DNA of 47,141 nt from Solirubrobacteraceae bacterium (GCA_024711025.1 JANJTP010000058.1:1-47141), one strand, 5' to 3'; positions 12,042 through 20,722 are shown, numbered from the stretch's first letter. Made by a program: numbers and translations. Notes: generated by a model from the sequence alone, not told the origin.

Positions 12042-12079
12042 CCCTCGCCGGGACGGGCCGGTCACAGGCCGCGGCCGGC

Positions 12080-13141
12080 TCAGCGGATCGCGGCGAGCAT
12101 GTCGCCGGCGCGCCGCGCGCCGTAGCCGGCCAGCCGCAGCCCCCACGGCTGGCGCGCACCCGGTGCGGCGAGCGCGTCGGGCTCCCGCTCGCGATACCAG
12201 GCGATGGTCTCGACCAGCGTGTCCTCGTGGCGCGCCGGCTTCCAGCCCAGGTCGCGTCGCGCCTTCGTCGAGCGGAACGCCCACCAGAGCGACGCCGAGC
12301 GAACCTCGGAAGCCGTCACGAGGGGACGCCCGGGCAGCGCCTCTGCCGCACGCGCCAGCACCAGCGCGGCGTCGAGCGGCAGCCTGAGCGCCGGCGGCTC
12401 GATGCCGGACAGGCGCCCGAGATCGGCGAACAGGCGGTCGAGCGTGAAGTTGCGCCCGCCGAGTATGTAGCGCTCGCCGACGACCCCGAGCTCATCGGCG
12501 AGCAGGTGGCCGCGCGCGACGTCGTCGGCGTCGACGACGTTCAGCGCACCGTCCACGTAGGCCGGGATCTCGCGCCGCAGGAAGCGGCGGACCAGATCGG
12601 TCGACGAGCGGTAGACGTCGCCGCGACCGAGCACGTGCCCAGGATTGACGACGACCAGCGGCAGCCCGCGGGCCGCGATCCGCAGCGCCTCGACCTCGGC
12701 CTCGTGCTTGCTGTTCACGTACGCCAAGCCGAGCGGGCCGGCCGTGAAGAGCTGCGTCTCATCCGCCGTGGTACCGCGCGGAGCGGGCCCGACGGCGGCG
12801 ACCGAGCTCGTCAGGACCACACGCTCGACGCCGGCGCGCAGCGCCTCCTCCAGCACGAGCCTCGCGCCGCCGACGTTCACCCTGAACAGCGCGTCGGAGC
12901 CCGCCCGCAGCGATGTGAGCCCGGCCACGTGGAAGACGCGCGTGACCCCGCGCAGCGCGCGCCGCACGGCCTGGCGGTCGAGGATGTCGGCACGCACGGG
13001 CTCGACGTCGAGCCCTTCGAGCCGCTCGGTCAGCGAGCCGACCCGAACGGTCACCCGAACCCTGTCGCCGCGCTCGACGAGACGGCGGGCGACGTGCGAT
13101 CCCACCAACCCGGTCGCGCCGGTGACCAGTGTCGTCCCCAC
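12080..13141 (-). CDS. NAD(P)-dependent epimerase/dehydratase, HpnA-like extended SDR
   Basis: Extended short-chain dehydrogenase. The GTG at 13141 (VGTTLVTGATGLVGSH) puts the Rossmann motif GATGLVG at the N-terminus and gives about 353 residues; an ATG at 13213 would add 24 unconserved residues. The active-site YVNSK and the SSVA strand are present. Segments such as RALRGVTRVFHVAGL and GERYILGGRNFTL match the hopanoid-associated sugar epimerase (HpnA) and dihydroflavonol reductase groups. The substrate is unknown and no hopanoid genes are nearby. It faces DegV across a roughly 100-base divergent region and converges on grxD. Confidence 0.85.
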   Translation of the reverse strand: MGTTLVTGATGLVGSHVARRLVERGDRVRVTVRVGSLTERLEGLDVEPVRADILDRQAVRRALRGVTRVFHVAGLTSLRAGSDALFRVNVGGARLVLEEALRAGVERVVLTSSVAAVGPAPRGTTADETQLFTAGPLGLAYVNSKHEAEVEALRIAARGLPLVVVNPGHVLGRGDVYRSSTDLVRRFLRREIPAYVDGALNVVDADDVARGHLLADELGVVGERYILGGRNFTLDRLFADLGRLSGIEPPALRLPLDAALVLARAAEALPGRPLVTASEVRSASLWWAFRSTKARRDLGWKPARHEDTLVETIAWYREREPDALAAPGARQPWGLRLAGYGARRAGDMLAAIR

Positions 13142-13239
13142 GTCGGGCAGTCTCGCAGCGCGCACGGCGGCCCGCCACGGCATCGCCACACCCGCGCCCG
13201 TCGCCTGCGGCAACGACCTTCCGGTTAGTGTCTCGCGCG

Positions 13240-14103
13240 ATGCCCGTCGCCGTCGTGACCGACTCCACGCACTACATGCCCGCCGACCTGGTCGCGCGCG
13301 AGGGTCTGCACGTGGTCAGCCTCTACGTCGACCAGGGCGGGACTCTCACGAAGGAGTCGGAGCTCGGCGGCTACGACGACTTCTACGACCGTCTGCGCGC
13401 GGGCGCGAAGCTGCCGACGACGTCGCAGCCGTCGATCGGCGACTTTCTCGAGGTCTACGAGCCGCTCACGGCCTCGGGCCACGACATCGTCTCGATCCAC
13501 ATCTCGGGCGGGATCTCCGGCACCGTCGAGTCGGCACGCCAGGCCGCGGCGGAGCTGGCGAGCGGCAACGGCCAGCGGCGGATCGAGGTCGTCGACTCGC
13601 TCAGCGCCTGCGGCGGCCTCGGGATCGCGTGCCTCGCCGCGACCGCGGCCGCCCGCGGCGGCGGCGACGTCCAGCAGACCGCGGTGCGTGCCAGGCAGGC
13701 GATGGACGCATTCGAGATGTGGTTCGCCGTCGACACGCTCGAGTACCTGCAGCGCGGCGGGCGCATAGGCCGCGCGCAGGCCTGGATCGGCACGGCGCTG
13801 CGCGTCAAGCCGATCCTGACGCTCGCCGAGGGGACGCTGATGCCGATCGAGCGCGTGCGGACCGCCCGGCGCGCCTTCGAGCGGCTGCTCGAGTACCTGC
13901 GCGCGCGCCACGACGACGGTGCCGATGCCTGGGTCGTCCAGCACATCCAGTCGCCGGTCGAGGCCGAGCGCCTCACCGACGCGGGCCGTGAGATCATGGG
14001 CTGCGAGCCGCGCTTCGTCTCGCAGATCGGCCCGGTGATCGGCACCCATGCCGGCCCCGGGCTGCTCGGCGTCGGCAGCGTGGCGCCCGAGCTGCTGCGC
14101 TAG
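13240..14103 (+). CDS. DegV family fatty-acid-binding protein
   Basis: DegV/FakB proteins bind a single fatty acid and in firmicutes present it to the FakA kinase. The 287-residue protein starts with the family signature AVVTDSTHYMP. It has the substrate-loop region KLPTTSQPSIGDF, the ISGGISGT strand-turn, and the TLEYLQRGGRIGRAQAWIG block. The C-terminal GPVIGTHAGPGLLGV contains the conserved His. No FakA homologue is in the window. The ATG at 13240 places the TDST motif at residue 8, as usual. Confidence 0.92.
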   Translation: MPVAVVTDSTHYMPADLVAREGLHVVSLYVDQGGTLTKESELGGYDDFYDRLRAGAKLPTTSQPSIGDFLEVYEPLTASGHDIVSIHISGGISGTVESARQAAAELASGNGQRRIEVVDSLSACGGLGIACLAATAAARGGGDVQQTAVRARQAMDAFEMWFAVDTLEYLQRGGRIGRAQAWIGTALRVKPILTLAEGTLMPIERVRTARRAFERLLEYLRARHDDGADAWVVQHIQSPVEAERLTDAGREIMGCEPRFVSQIGPVIGTHAGPGLLGVGSVAPELLR

Positions 14104-14125
14104 CCGCCCCGGCCGGCGGATCGGC

Positions 14126-14344
14126 TCAGCGCCGTCGGCCGAGGAGCGCGGCGATCCCGCCCCCGACGACGAAGCCGGCCACCGCGGCTCCGATCAGGAC
14201 CTTCGACCGGTTGCGGTTGACGTGCCGGCGCCAGTCGGCGACGGTGACGATCTCGCCGCGCAGCTCCGTCAGCGACGTCGCCAGCTCCACCTGGTTGCGC
14301 GCGATCGACGCGCGGATCTGCTCGGGGGTGCGCTGCGCGCTCAT
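14126..14344 (-). CDS. DUF3618 small membrane protein
   Basis: A 72-residue protein. The N-terminal half has the DUF3618 pattern (RTPEQIRASIARNQVELATS), an amphipathic helix with a charged end. One membrane helix lies at about 50-68 (VLIGAAVAGFVVGGGIAALL), closing with Arg residues. These proteins are common in actinobacteria next to holin-like PF07332 proteins, as here; function is unknown. Its ATG overlaps the upstream stop (ATGA), so it is the last gene of a four-gene coupled operon. Confidence 0.85.
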   Translation of the reverse strand: MSAQRTPEQIRASIARNQVELATSLTELRGEIVTVADWRRHVNRNRSKVLIGAAVAGFVVGGGIAALLGRRR

Positions 14345-14829
14345 CGCTGCTCCTCGGGCTTCACGATCACCTCGCGGACCTGCTCCCTGGCGAGCGAGGT
14401 CTCCTGCCGGATCGCCGCCCGCGTGTCGCGTGCGGCGGCGAGCGCCTGCTCGGGCACAGGAGCCTTCGCCTTGCCGACGAGCTTCGCGGCCGCCAGCCCG
14501 GCGGTCGCGGCGAACACGACGAGGATCAGCGCCTCGAGGAAGAAGCCCCAGAAGAACTGGCCGTCGGGGAAGATCAGGTACCAGAGCAGCCACGCGACCC
14601 CGTGCAGGAGCACCAAGCCGGCGCCGAGCAGGAAAAAGCCGGCTGCGGCACCGATCGCGGCACCGCGCCCGAACGAGACCAGCTTCTGCTGAACCTCGAG
14701 CTTGGCGAGCTCGATCTCGTCGCGCACCAGCGCCTGAGTGCTCGCGGTGACCTTCTGGATCGCCTGCGCGATCGCCGTCTCGTCGCCGCGCCCGGCACCC
14801 GGGCCCCCGAGATGCCCGTCAGCGGCCAC
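14341..14829 (-). CDS. Phage-holin-3_6-like (PF07332) membrane protein
   Basis: A 162-residue protein with an amphipathic N-terminal helix (KVTASTQALVRDEIELAKLE), two adjacent hydrophobic helices at about 55-80 and 92-118, and a charged C-terminal coil. This is the layout of the actinobacterial 'putative holin' family. Despite the name, these chromosomal copies sit with DUF3618 genes and are not phage parts; nothing phage-like is nearby. The GTG at 14829 overlaps the upstream gene's stop by 11 bases. Confidence 0.85.
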   Translation of the reverse strand: MAADGHLGGPGAGRGDETAIAQAIQKVTASTQALVRDEIELAKLEVQQKLVSFGRGAAIGAAAGFFLLGAGLVLLHGVAWLLWYLIFPDGQFFWGFFLEALILVVFAATAGLAAAKLVGKAKAPVPEQALAAARDTRAAIRQETSLAREQVREVIVKPEEQR

Positions 14830-15019
14830 GGAGCCTCCCCAACAGCTTGGCGAGCACGAACCCGCCGGCTGCAGCTGCGGCTATAAGGATCTCGGGCCGG
14901 CTCTCGGTCAGCGGCCGGGGCATCTCCGGCACCTCGAACGCCGGCGACGCCGCTGCGGGCGCAGCCGACCGATCGGGCTCGCCCGCGGCCGTGCCCGGCG
15001 TCTCTGGGTCGTCGGTCAT
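14819..15019 (-). CDS. Small single-helix membrane protein of the DUF3618/holin-like operon
   Basis: 66 residues: an acidic, Pro/Ala-rich N-terminal half, then a membrane helix at about 43-60 (EILIAAAAAGGFVLAKLLGR) with a basic C-terminal end. The ATG at 15019 follows the TGA of the 47-residue upstream gene by two bases (tgagg-ATG). I do not recognise a named family. The topology resembles the DUF3618 protein at the other end of the operon, suggesting a set of small interacting membrane proteins. Confidence 0.65.
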   Translation of the reverse strand: MTDDPETPGTAAGEPDRSAAPAAASPAFEVPEMPRPLTESRPEILIAAAAAGGFVLAKLLGRLRGR

Positions 15020-15021
15020 CC

Positions 15022-15165
15022 TCAGTCCATTCCCGGCGGGTCCTCGCGATAGACGCGCCTCCATGCGAGCATCGCGAAGCGGAGCGCGACGATGCTCGCG
15101 AGCGACTCGGCCGCCGCGACGAAGCCCATCCAGAGCAGGCGCTTGACGAGGTCGTTCTGCGGCAT
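15022..15165 (-). CDS. 47-residue membrane protein, first gene of the small-protein operon
   Basis: Reads MPQNDLVKRLLWMGFVAAAE at the start, continues with a hydrophobic helix to about residue 36, and ends RVYREDPPGMD. An N-terminal basic patch, one membrane helix, and a WRRVYREDPP tail resemble the end of DUF4235 proteins, which accompany DUF3618 and holin-like genes in other actinobacteria; that match is by eye. The stop is two bases before the next ATG, supporting a real coupled gene. The start lies 10 bases from the end of the upstream tetR-type gene on the same strand, so transcription may continue from there. Confidence 0.6.
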   Translation of the reverse strand: MPQNDLVKRLLWMGFVAAAESLASIVALRFAMLAWRRVYREDPPGMD

Positions 15166-15175
15166 CCGCGGCACC

Positions 15176-15793
15176 CTAGCGCACGGCCCGGCGTTCCAGC
15201 CCTCCGCAGATCGTCTCGACGATGAACGTCTTGGCCTGGTCGAAGTCCTCCGGAGCGCCGGGCAGGACGTCGAAGATCCAGCCGGTCAGGACCTGCTCGA
15301 TCGCGCCGTAGAAGGCCATCGCCGCAAAGGCCGGCGTGACCGCGTCGCGGAACTCGCCGCTGCGCTGAGCCGCCGCGACGATCCCGCCGATCAGGTCGTA
15401 CGCCTCGCGGATCTCCGCGAGGTGAGCGCGACCGAAGGAGTTGGCCGCGCGCGTGACCTCGACGATGATGACCTTCATCAGGTCCGGCTCGTGGCGGTAG
15501 GAGTCGACGATGAACGAGGCGATCGCGCGCAGCTTCTCGCGCGCCGGCAGCTGCTCGCGGTCGGTCTCCCGGATCGCGTCGAGCAGCACCCCCCAGCGCT
15601 CGAGGAACAGCGTGTCGAGCACCTCGTCCTTCGAGCGGAAGTAGTGGTAGACGAGGCCGTAGGCGACACCCGCCTCGTCGGCTATGTCAGAGACCCGACA
15701 GGTATGGAAGCCCTGGCGGGCGAACACGTGAACCGCCGCGTCGAGGATCTGCCGGCGGCGCTCGACCGCCTGCTGGGGGTTGCGCGTCGCCAT
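15176..15793 (-). CDS. TetR/AcrR family transcriptional regulator
   Basis: 205 residues. The N-terminal helix-turn-helix is clear: RRRQILDAAVHVFARQGF, then VSDIADEAGVAYGLVYHYF, the TetR recognition helix. The C-terminal ligand domain (about 70-200) resembles the FadR/KstR-type regulators of fatty-acid catabolism (LMKVIIVEVTRAANSF). It is coupled to the nitrilase-superfamily gene by an ATGA overlap. A near-perfect palindrome at 16662-16693, ahead of the operon, is its likely operator, which would give autoregulation and control of the divergent DUF2804 gene. Confidence 0.92.
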   Translation of the reverse strand: MATRNPQQAVERRRQILDAAVHVFARQGFHTCRVSDIADEAGVAYGLVYHYFRSKDEVLDTLFLERWGVLLDAIRETDREQLPAREKLRAIASFIVDSYRHEPDLMKVIIVEVTRAANSFGRAHLAEIREAYDLIGGIVAAAQRSGEFRDAVTPAFAAMAFYGAIEQVLTGWIFDVLPGAPEDFDQAKTFIVETICGGLERRAVR

Positions 15794-16623
15794 CAGGCGA
15801 GCCCCCCGCCCAAGCCGGCGTAGGCCTGCGGGCGGCGGGCGGCGAGCGCGGGGAGCCGCCGGCGCAGCTCGTCCAGGCCGTCCAGCGCGAGATCGGCGAC
15901 GATCACCGCTTCGCGGTCGGGCGCGCGCGCGAGCACCAGGCCCCATGGGTCGACGATCATCGATCGCCCGCCGGAGCGCAGGCCCGGGGCGTGCTCGCCG
16001 ATCTGGTTGGCGGCGATCACGAAGCACTGGTTCTCGATCGCCCGGGCACGCAACAGCACCTCCCAGTGGTCGAGCGTCGTCGGCACCGTGAACGCCGCCG
16101 GGACCAGCAGGATCCGCGCGCCCCGCACCGCGAGCACGCGGTAGAGCTCGGGGAAGCGCACGTCGTAGCAGATGCTCATGCCGATCGGGACGCCGCCGGC
16201 CGTCGTCGTGAGCACCGCCTCGTCCCCGGGCGCCTCGTGCTCGGACTCTCGGTAGCTCACCCCGCCGACGTCGACGTCGAACAGGTGGACCTTGCGGTAG
16301 GTCGCCTTGATCTCGCCGTCGGGGCTCACGTGCACCGACGTGTTGCGCAGCTTTGGCTCGCCGGGCACGCGCTCGGAGATCGATCCGGCGACGAGGTCGA
16401 TCGCGAGGTCGTGCGCAATCTCGCGCGCCCAGCCGATCGCCTCGCCGTCGAGCGGCTGGGCCGCGGCGCGCAGCGTCTCGCCGTGGCCGAGCACGCTCCA
16501 CTTCTCGGGCAGCAGCACGAGGTCGGCGCCGTCGGCGGCAGCACGGCGTACGAGCCTGTCGGCAGCCGCCAGGTTCGCGGCGACGTCGGCGGTGGCGGTT
16601 AGCTGGATGGCGGCGGCGCGCAC
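15793..16623 (-). CDS. Carbon-nitrogen hydrolase (nitrilase superfamily, Nit1/Nit2-like amidase)
   Basis: 276 residues from a GTG at 16623; the open frame continues upstream without conservation. The Glu-Lys-Cys triad is intact: Glu40 in LVLLPEKW, Lys111 in TYRKVHLF, Cys152 in SICYDVRFPELYR. The YRKVHLFDVD and CYDVRFPELYR blocks are those of the Nit branch (omega-amidase or deaminated-glutathione amidase), not true nitrilases. It is the first gene of an operon with a TetR regulator, so the substrate may relate to that regulator's ligand. Confidence 0.88.
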   Translation of the reverse strand: MRAAAIQLTATADVAANLAAADRLVRRAAADGADLVLLPEKWSVLGHGETLRAAAQPLDGEAIGWAREIAHDLAIDLVAGSISERVPGEPKLRNTSVHVSPDGEIKATYRKVHLFDVDVGGVSYRESEHEAPGDEAVLTTTAGGVPIGMSICYDVRFPELYRVLAVRGARILLVPAAFTVPTTLDHWEVLLRARAIENQCFVIAANQIGEHAPGLRSGGRSMIVDPWGLVLARAPDREAVIVADLALDGLDELRRRLPALAARRPQAYAGLGGGLA

Positions 16624-16661
16624 GTCGTTCAGGTCTTCGGGCCGGTCCCTGGCTGGTACCG

Positions 16662-16693
16662 GCGAGTACGTTGACTGGTGGGTCAACACTCGC
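16662..16693. promoter_or_regulatory. Palindromic operator candidate for the TetR regulator
   Basis: Left arm gcgagt-acg-ttgac (16662-16675) and right arm gtcaac-actcgc (16682-16693) form an inverted repeat with only a two-base bulge. The core ttgac-N6-gtcaa is of the type bound by many TetR proteins. It is 39 bases upstream of the nitrilase-superfamily start and 59 bases upstream of the DUF2804 start, so one site can control both directions. Confidence 0.7.
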
Positions 16694-16751
16694 GGAGCCA
16701 ACGATACTGCCCGGGGACGCGCCGGCCCCCGCAGGCACGTAGGCTCGCCCC

Positions 16752-17594
16752 ATGACCCCGCTGCTGCCGCATCGCGGCGACGGGCGTGAGCGTCCCACGG
16801 GCCTACCGCTGCCGCCGCGGCGCATGGCGCCGCTGCGTGGCGGCCGGCCGCTGAAGCGCTGGACGTACGTCGGCGCGTGGGGCCCGGAGCTGATGCTGTG
16901 CGCGGCGCGGGTGCGAATCGCCGGGCTGCCGCAGGCATTCTGGGCGGTCCTCGATCGCTCGAGCGGCGAGCTCGTGCAACGCACCGCCTTCGCCCCCGGG
17001 CTCGTCGCGGTCGGCGACGGCCACCTGTCGGTCCGCGGGCGCGGCGTCGAGATCGAGCTCACGCTGCGCCCGACCGGCGAGCCGGTCGAGGTCGTCAGCC
17101 CCCACGGCGCCTCGTACATCTGGACGCGCAAGCAGCCGGTTCGCGCCGCCGGGCTCGTCGTGGTGGGCGCTCGCACGCGCCGGATCGAGTGCGCCGGCCT
17201 GGTCGACTCGAGCGCCGGCTACCACGCGCGCGAGACCGCCTGGAGCTGGGCGGCCGGGGTCGGCGAGGCGACCGACGGGCGGGCTCTCTGCTGGAACCTC
17301 GTCAGCGGCATCCACGACGCGCCGCAGTCCAGCGAGCGGACCGTGTGGATCGACGGCGAGGCCCGCGAGATCGGGCCGGTCGGCTTCCTCGGTGACCTCG
17401 AGGACGTCGCGTTCTCGGAGGACGGCGCAGCGCTGCGCTTCACGGCGGAGGCACAGCGTGCCCGCCGCGACGACCTGTGGATCTTCGCGAGCGACTACCG
17501 CCAGCCCTTCGGCTCGTTCTCCGGCTCGTTGCCCGGCGGCGTCGAGCTCGCGAGCGGCTGCGGGGTGATGGAGCGCCACGAGGCACGGTGGTGA
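16752..17594 (+). CDS. DUF2804 family protein
   Basis: 280 residues. The family signatures are visible: an early KRWTYVGAW strand, the YIWTRKQP segment, the [19 protein letters not shown] strands, and the ending [14 protein letters not shown] ... [13 protein letters not shown]2804 proteins have a beta-rich lipocalin/CrtC-like appearance, and their biochemical role is unknown. It shares a divergent promoter region and a probable TetR operator with the amidase-TetR operon. Its last 100 bases overlap the 3' end of the convergent nitrilase gene, an unusually long overlap. Confidence 0.85.
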   Translation: MTPLLPHRGDGRERPTGLPLPPRRMAPLRGGRPLKRWTYVGAWGPELMLCAARVRIAGLPQAFWAVLDRSSGELVQRTAFAPGLVAVGDGHLSVRGRGVEIELTLRPTGEPVEVVSPHGASYIWTRKQPVRAAGLVVVGARTRRIECAGLVDSSAGYHARETAWSWAAGVGEATDGRALCWNLVSGIHDAPQSSERTVWIDGEAREIGPVGFLGDLEDVAFSEDGAALRFTAEAQRARRDDLWIFASDYRQPFGSFSGSLPGGVELASGCGVMERHEARW

Positions 17595-18610
17595 TCGACC
17601 GCGGCCGGCTCGGCGTCCTCGCCGTCGACCGGCGCGACGCCGACCGGGACCGAGAGCCGCTCGACGCAGGGCGCGGGCTCGCGGTTCAGCAGCAGCCGCA
17701 CGACGTCGGGCCTCGCGTAGTGACCGGCCGGGTCGGCTGCGGACTTGGCCAGCGCGATCGCCGCCGCGTCGCCGTCCGCGTAGAGGATCCCCTCGGCGTC
17801 CTCGGGCAGGGGCGTGCACATCGGCGACCCGTCGGGGCCGAAGATCATCGAGAAGCCCCCGCCGACCTGGATCAGCTCGCCCTTCTCGGGCGTGTCGCAC
17901 AGCAGGTCGATCATCTCCTGTGACACGACCGCCGTGGAGGCGATCACGAAGCACCCGCCCTCCGCCGCGTAGATCTGGCTCGCGGCGGTGTTCAGCTCGG
18001 GGCCCAGCGAGTAGGCGAGCTTTCGATAGTGGGACAGGCTCGGCCAGGACGCGACGTGCACCTCCTCGCCGGCGCTGTACATCGCGTACTTGCTCAGCGG
18101 CTGGAGGTGCTCCCAGCAGCAGAGGGCGCCGACCCGCCCGACGTCGAGGTCGTGCACGGCCAGGTCGCTGCCGTCGCCCTCGCCGAAGACCGACCGCTCG
18201 ACGTGCGTCGGCTTGAGCTTGCGCCTCGTCGTGACGACCTCGCCGGTCCGCGAGATGAGCACCTGGCCCATGTAGAGGCTGCCGCCGCTGCGCTCACTGA
18301 TGCCCATGACGACGTTGATCGAGCACTCGCGCGCGACTCGTGCGAGTCGGCGGATCTCGACGCCGTCGACGTCGACCGACTCGTCGTGGTAGCGGGGCAC
18401 GAACTGGGCTCCCCAGGCCGGGGAGCCCAGCCAGATCCAGTACGGGTAGCCGGGTATCCAGGTCTCCGGGAAGCCCACCAGGTCGGCCCCGCCCTCCGCG
18501 GCCTCGCGGATCAGGGCGACCCCCTTCTCGGTCGTCGCCTCGCGGTCGAGGAGCACCGGCGCGGCCTGCACCGCCGCCAGTCGAAACCGTCGAGCTTCTC
18601 TTGCACCCAT
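17495..18610 (-). CDS. Nitrilase (aliphatic nitrilase/cyanide hydratase branch)
   Basis: Hydrolyses an organic nitrile to the carboxylic acid and ammonia. The 371-residue length and motifs fit true nitrilases: Glu49 in [11 protein letters not shown], Lys131 in [11 protein letters not shown], Cys165 in [11 protein letters not shown]. The [14 protein letters not shown] segment near 315-328 is the usual nitrilase end. The tail of about 40 residues is encoded opposite the DUF2804 gene and is probably an unconserved read-through. The ATG at 18610 is favoured over one at 18685 because the conserved [11 protein letters not shown] strand starts at residue 9. It lies downstream of the BKACE-CaiB-MerR operon on the same strand, 154 bases away. 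Confidence 0.9.
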   Translation of the reverse strand: MGAREARRFRLAAVQAAPVLLDREATTEKGVALIREAAEGGADLVGFPETWIPGYPYWIWLGSPAWGAQFVPRYHDESVDVDGVEIRRLARVARECSINVVMGISERSGGSLYMGQVLISRTGEVVTTRRKLKPTHVERSVFGEGDGSDLAVHDLDVGRVGALCCWEHLQPLSKYAMYSAGEEVHVASWPSLSHYRKLAYSLGPELNTAASQIYAAEGGCFVIASTAVVSQEMIDLLCDTPEKGELIQVGGGFSMIFGPDGSPMCTPLPEDAEGILYADGDAAAIALAKSAADPAGHYARPDVVRLLLNREPAPCVERLSVPVGVAPVDGEDAEPAAVDHHRASWRSITPQPLASSTPPGNEPENEPKGWR

Positions 18611-18668
18611 GTCACACCCCTGTCGCCGTCGTCGAGCCGGACCTGCGGTGGTGGCGCCCTCGCGTCCC

Positions 18669-18683
18669 GTGGGAGCCTCCCAC
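18669..18683. promoter_or_regulatory. Odd-centred palindrome upstream of nitrilase
   Basis: gtgggag-c-ctcccac, perfect 7-bp arms around one base, 59 to 73 bases upstream of the nitrilase ATG. The short centre argues for a dimer-binding operator rather than an RNA hairpin. The protein is unknown; the adjacent MerR-type regulator is the obvious candidate. Confidence 0.4.
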
Positions 18684-18737
18684 AACCAAGCGGCGGGTCG
18701 TGATCGGTGTGGTTCCGTCGTGTCGCGCGCGTCTTGT

Positions 18738-18755
18738 GCCCGCCGGCAAGCGGGC
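18738..18755 (-). terminator. Possible terminator hairpin after the MerR gene
   Basis: On the minus strand, gcccgc-(6-base loop)-gcgggc begins 10 bases after the merR-type stop. There is no U-tract, as is common in GC-rich actinobacteria, so strength is uncertain. Confidence 0.4.
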
Positions 18756-18764
18756 GTCGCTCGC

Positions 18765-19496
18765 TCAGCGGCCGCGACCGGCGCCCTGCCCCCGCTGCCG
18801 GCGCAGCGCGCCGATCAGCAGCTTGCTGTGCAGCGCGCCGATCAGCTCGCGCAGCGGCTCGGCGCCGGCGGCGATGATCTCCGCGGCGCGGTCGACGGGC
18901 ACCTCGCCGGCGAGCCGGTCGAGGAGCGTGCGCACCTCCTCCTCGACGAGCGGCGCGAGCGCATCGCGGTAGCGCAGCGTGTCGAACACCGTGAAGCCGA
19001 GCGCCTCGTCGTAGCCGCTCGCGCGAAAGCGCGAGATCGCCTCGATGATCTGCACGTCGTCCTCGTCGTAGCCGTCGGCGGGCGCCGAGAGGACCTCGAT
19101 CTCGGCCAGCCGTGCGAGCACGTTCTCCGGCACGCCGTAGCGCTCGAGCGCCTCGACCGCGGAGACCCGCTCACCCGGCGCGGCCTCGAGCGCCCGCTCG
19201 AGGATCCGGTCCTCCTGCTCGACGAGCGCGGCGACGCGCTCCGGATCCTGCTCCATCAGCTCGCGGATCACCCGCAGCGGCATGAAGCGCTCCTCCTGCA
19301 GGCGCTTGATGAGCCTGACGCGCTCGACGAAAGCCGGTGGGTAGTAGGCCATGTTGCGCGAGGTGCGCACGACTCCGTCGTCGCCGTCGAGCAACCCCTC
19401 GCGCAGGTAGTGCTTGATCGTCCCGGTGCTGACGCCCGAGCGCTCGGCGAGCTCGCGCATCCGCAGCAGGCCGCTTCTTCCGGGGGCGTCGCTCAC
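18765..19496 (-). CDS. MerR family transcriptional regulator
   Basis: 243 residues from a GTG at 19496 that overlaps the CaiB stop (GTGA). The winged-helix domain opens with [20 protein letters not shown], then [20 protein letters not shown] and the [10 protein letters not shown] helix, the usual MerR DNA-binding layout. A long helical effector region (about 95-235) with no Cys cluster follows, so it is an organic-ligand rather than metal sensor. It is last in the BKACE-CaiB operon and probably regulates it. A long in-frame extension upstream is antisense-like and unconserved. Confidence 0.9.
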   Translation of the reverse strand: MSDAPGRSGLLRMRELAERSGVSTGTIKHYLREGLLDGDDGVVRTSRNMAYYPPAFVERVRLIKRLQEERFMPLRVIRELMEQDPERVAALVEQEDRILERALEAAPGERVSAVEALERYGVPENVLARLAEIEVLSAPADGYDEDDVQIIEAISRFRASGYDEALGFTVFDTLRYRDALAPLVEEEVRTLLDRLAGEVPVDRAAEIIAAGAEPLRELIGALHSKLLIGALRRQRGQGAGRGR

Positions 19497-20722
19497 GACA
19501 GGAACGAGCCGGTCGCCCGGCTTTCGGGACCGCCGACGACGCCCTGCGCGATCAGCGCCGCCACCTGCTCCTCGTCGTAGCCCGCGGCCCGCAGCACCTC
19601 GACCGTGTGCTCGCCGAGCGCTGGGCCGGGCAGGCGGTTCACGTCGGCCGGCGTGCGCGAGAGCCTCACCGGCGACCCGAGCACGCGGACCGGCCGCTCG
19701 GCGCCGGGCTGGTCGAGCTCCACGACCATCCCGCGGGCGCGCACGAGCTCGGAGCCGAGCGCCTCGTCGAGCTCGAGCACCGGCTCCAGGCAGCACTCGC
19801 GCTCGGCGGCGAACGCCTCCCACTCGGCGCGCGTGCGCGAGGCGAACAGCCGCTCGAGCTCGTGGTGCGCGACGCTCCCCGGCGCATCGAACTGGTGCCC
19901 CAGCAGATCCTCGCGCCCGACGCCCTCGCACCAGGCCCGCCAGAACTTCGGCTCCAGCGCGGCGAGCGTCACCCAGCCGTCGGCGCATGCGTATGGCCGG
20001 TAGCAGACGACGCTTCCCGAGAGGGGCTGGTGGCCGCGGCGCGGCGGGACCCCGTCGCACAGGTACTGCCCCGCGGGCATCGCAAGCCAGGAGAGGGCGC
20101 CGTCGGCCATCGACACGTCGACGAGCTGGCCCTCGCCGGAGCGCTCGCGCTCGCGCAGCGCGGCGAGGATCCCGAACGCGGCCATCGCCGCCCCGCCGCC
20201 GAGGTCGGCGATCTGGGCCGCGGCCTGCACGGGCGGCCCGCCGTCCTCCCCGCCGAGCGCGAGCAGGCCGACGCGGCCGAGGTAGTTGAGGTCGTGGCCG
20301 GCGACGTCGCGCAGCGGGCCGTCCTGGCCGTAGCCCGTGATCGCGCAGTAGACGAGCCGCGGGTTGACCGCACGCAGCGCCTCGTAGCCGGCGCCGAGCC
20401 GGTCGAGCACGCCGGGTCGGAACGACTCGAGCAGGACGTCCGCCTCGCGGGCGAGGGCGAGCAGCGCCTCGCGTCCGCCGTCGGTCTTGAGGTCGAGCCG
20501 GATCGAGCGCTTGTTGCGATTCAGGGCGAGGTAGAGAGCCCCGGCCGCGCTCGGCTCGACGCCCTCGTAGCTCGGCGGGGCCCAGCGCACGTAGTCGCCC
20601 GCCCCGAGGTCCTCGACCTTCACCACGTCGGCACCGTGATCGGCGAGCAGCAGCGAGCAGAAGCCTCCCGGCAGCAGCCGGGAGAGATCGAGGACGCGGA
20701 TTCCCTCGAGTGCGAGGCTCAT
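19493..20722 (-). CDS. CaiB/BaiF family III CoA-transferase, alpha-methylacyl-CoA racemase-like
   Basis: 409 residues. The family opening LEGIRVLDLSRLLPGGFCS and the LNRNKRSIRLDLK strand are present. His143 (AGHDLNYL) and Asp173 (IADLGGG) align with the catalytic His-Asp pair of alpha-methylacyl-CoA racemase, so it may epimerise a 2-methylacyl-CoA rather than move CoA between acids. The RPGVLDRLGAGYEAL segment is shared by both activities. Its ATG overlaps the BKACE stop, and its stop overlaps the merR start. In context it handles the CoA ester produced by, or fed to, the BKACE enzyme. Confidence 0.9.
   Translation of the reverse strand: MSLALEGIRVLDLSRLLPGGFCSLLLADHGADVVKVEDLGAGDYVRWAPPSYEGVEPSAAGALYLALNRNKRSIRLDLKTDGGREALLALAREADVLLESFRPGVLDRLGAGYEALRAVNPRLVYCAITGYGQDGPLRDVAGHDLNYLGRVGLLALGGEDGGPPVQAAAQIADLGGGAAMAAFGILAALRERERSGEGQLVDVSMADGALSWLAMPAGQYLCDGVPPRRGHQPLSGSVVCYRPYACADGWVTLAALEPKFWRAWCEGVGREDLLGHQFDAPGSVAHHELERLFASRTRAEWEAFAAERECCLEPVLELDEALGSELVRARGMVVELDQPGAERPVRVLGSPVRLSRTPADVNRLPGPALGEHTVEVLRAAGYDEEQVAALIAQGVVGGPESRATGSFLS

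Noticed and set aside
14341-14829. Prophage remnant suggested by the holin-like gene
   Set aside because: This holin-like family is a normal chromosomal neighbour of DUF3618 in actinobacteria; no phage genes, attachment sites or integrase are nearby.
19497-20060. Long N-terminal extension of the MerR frame
   Set aside because: It runs antiparallel in another frame through the caiB gene and has no MerR similarity; the GTG at 19496 gives a normal MerR protein.
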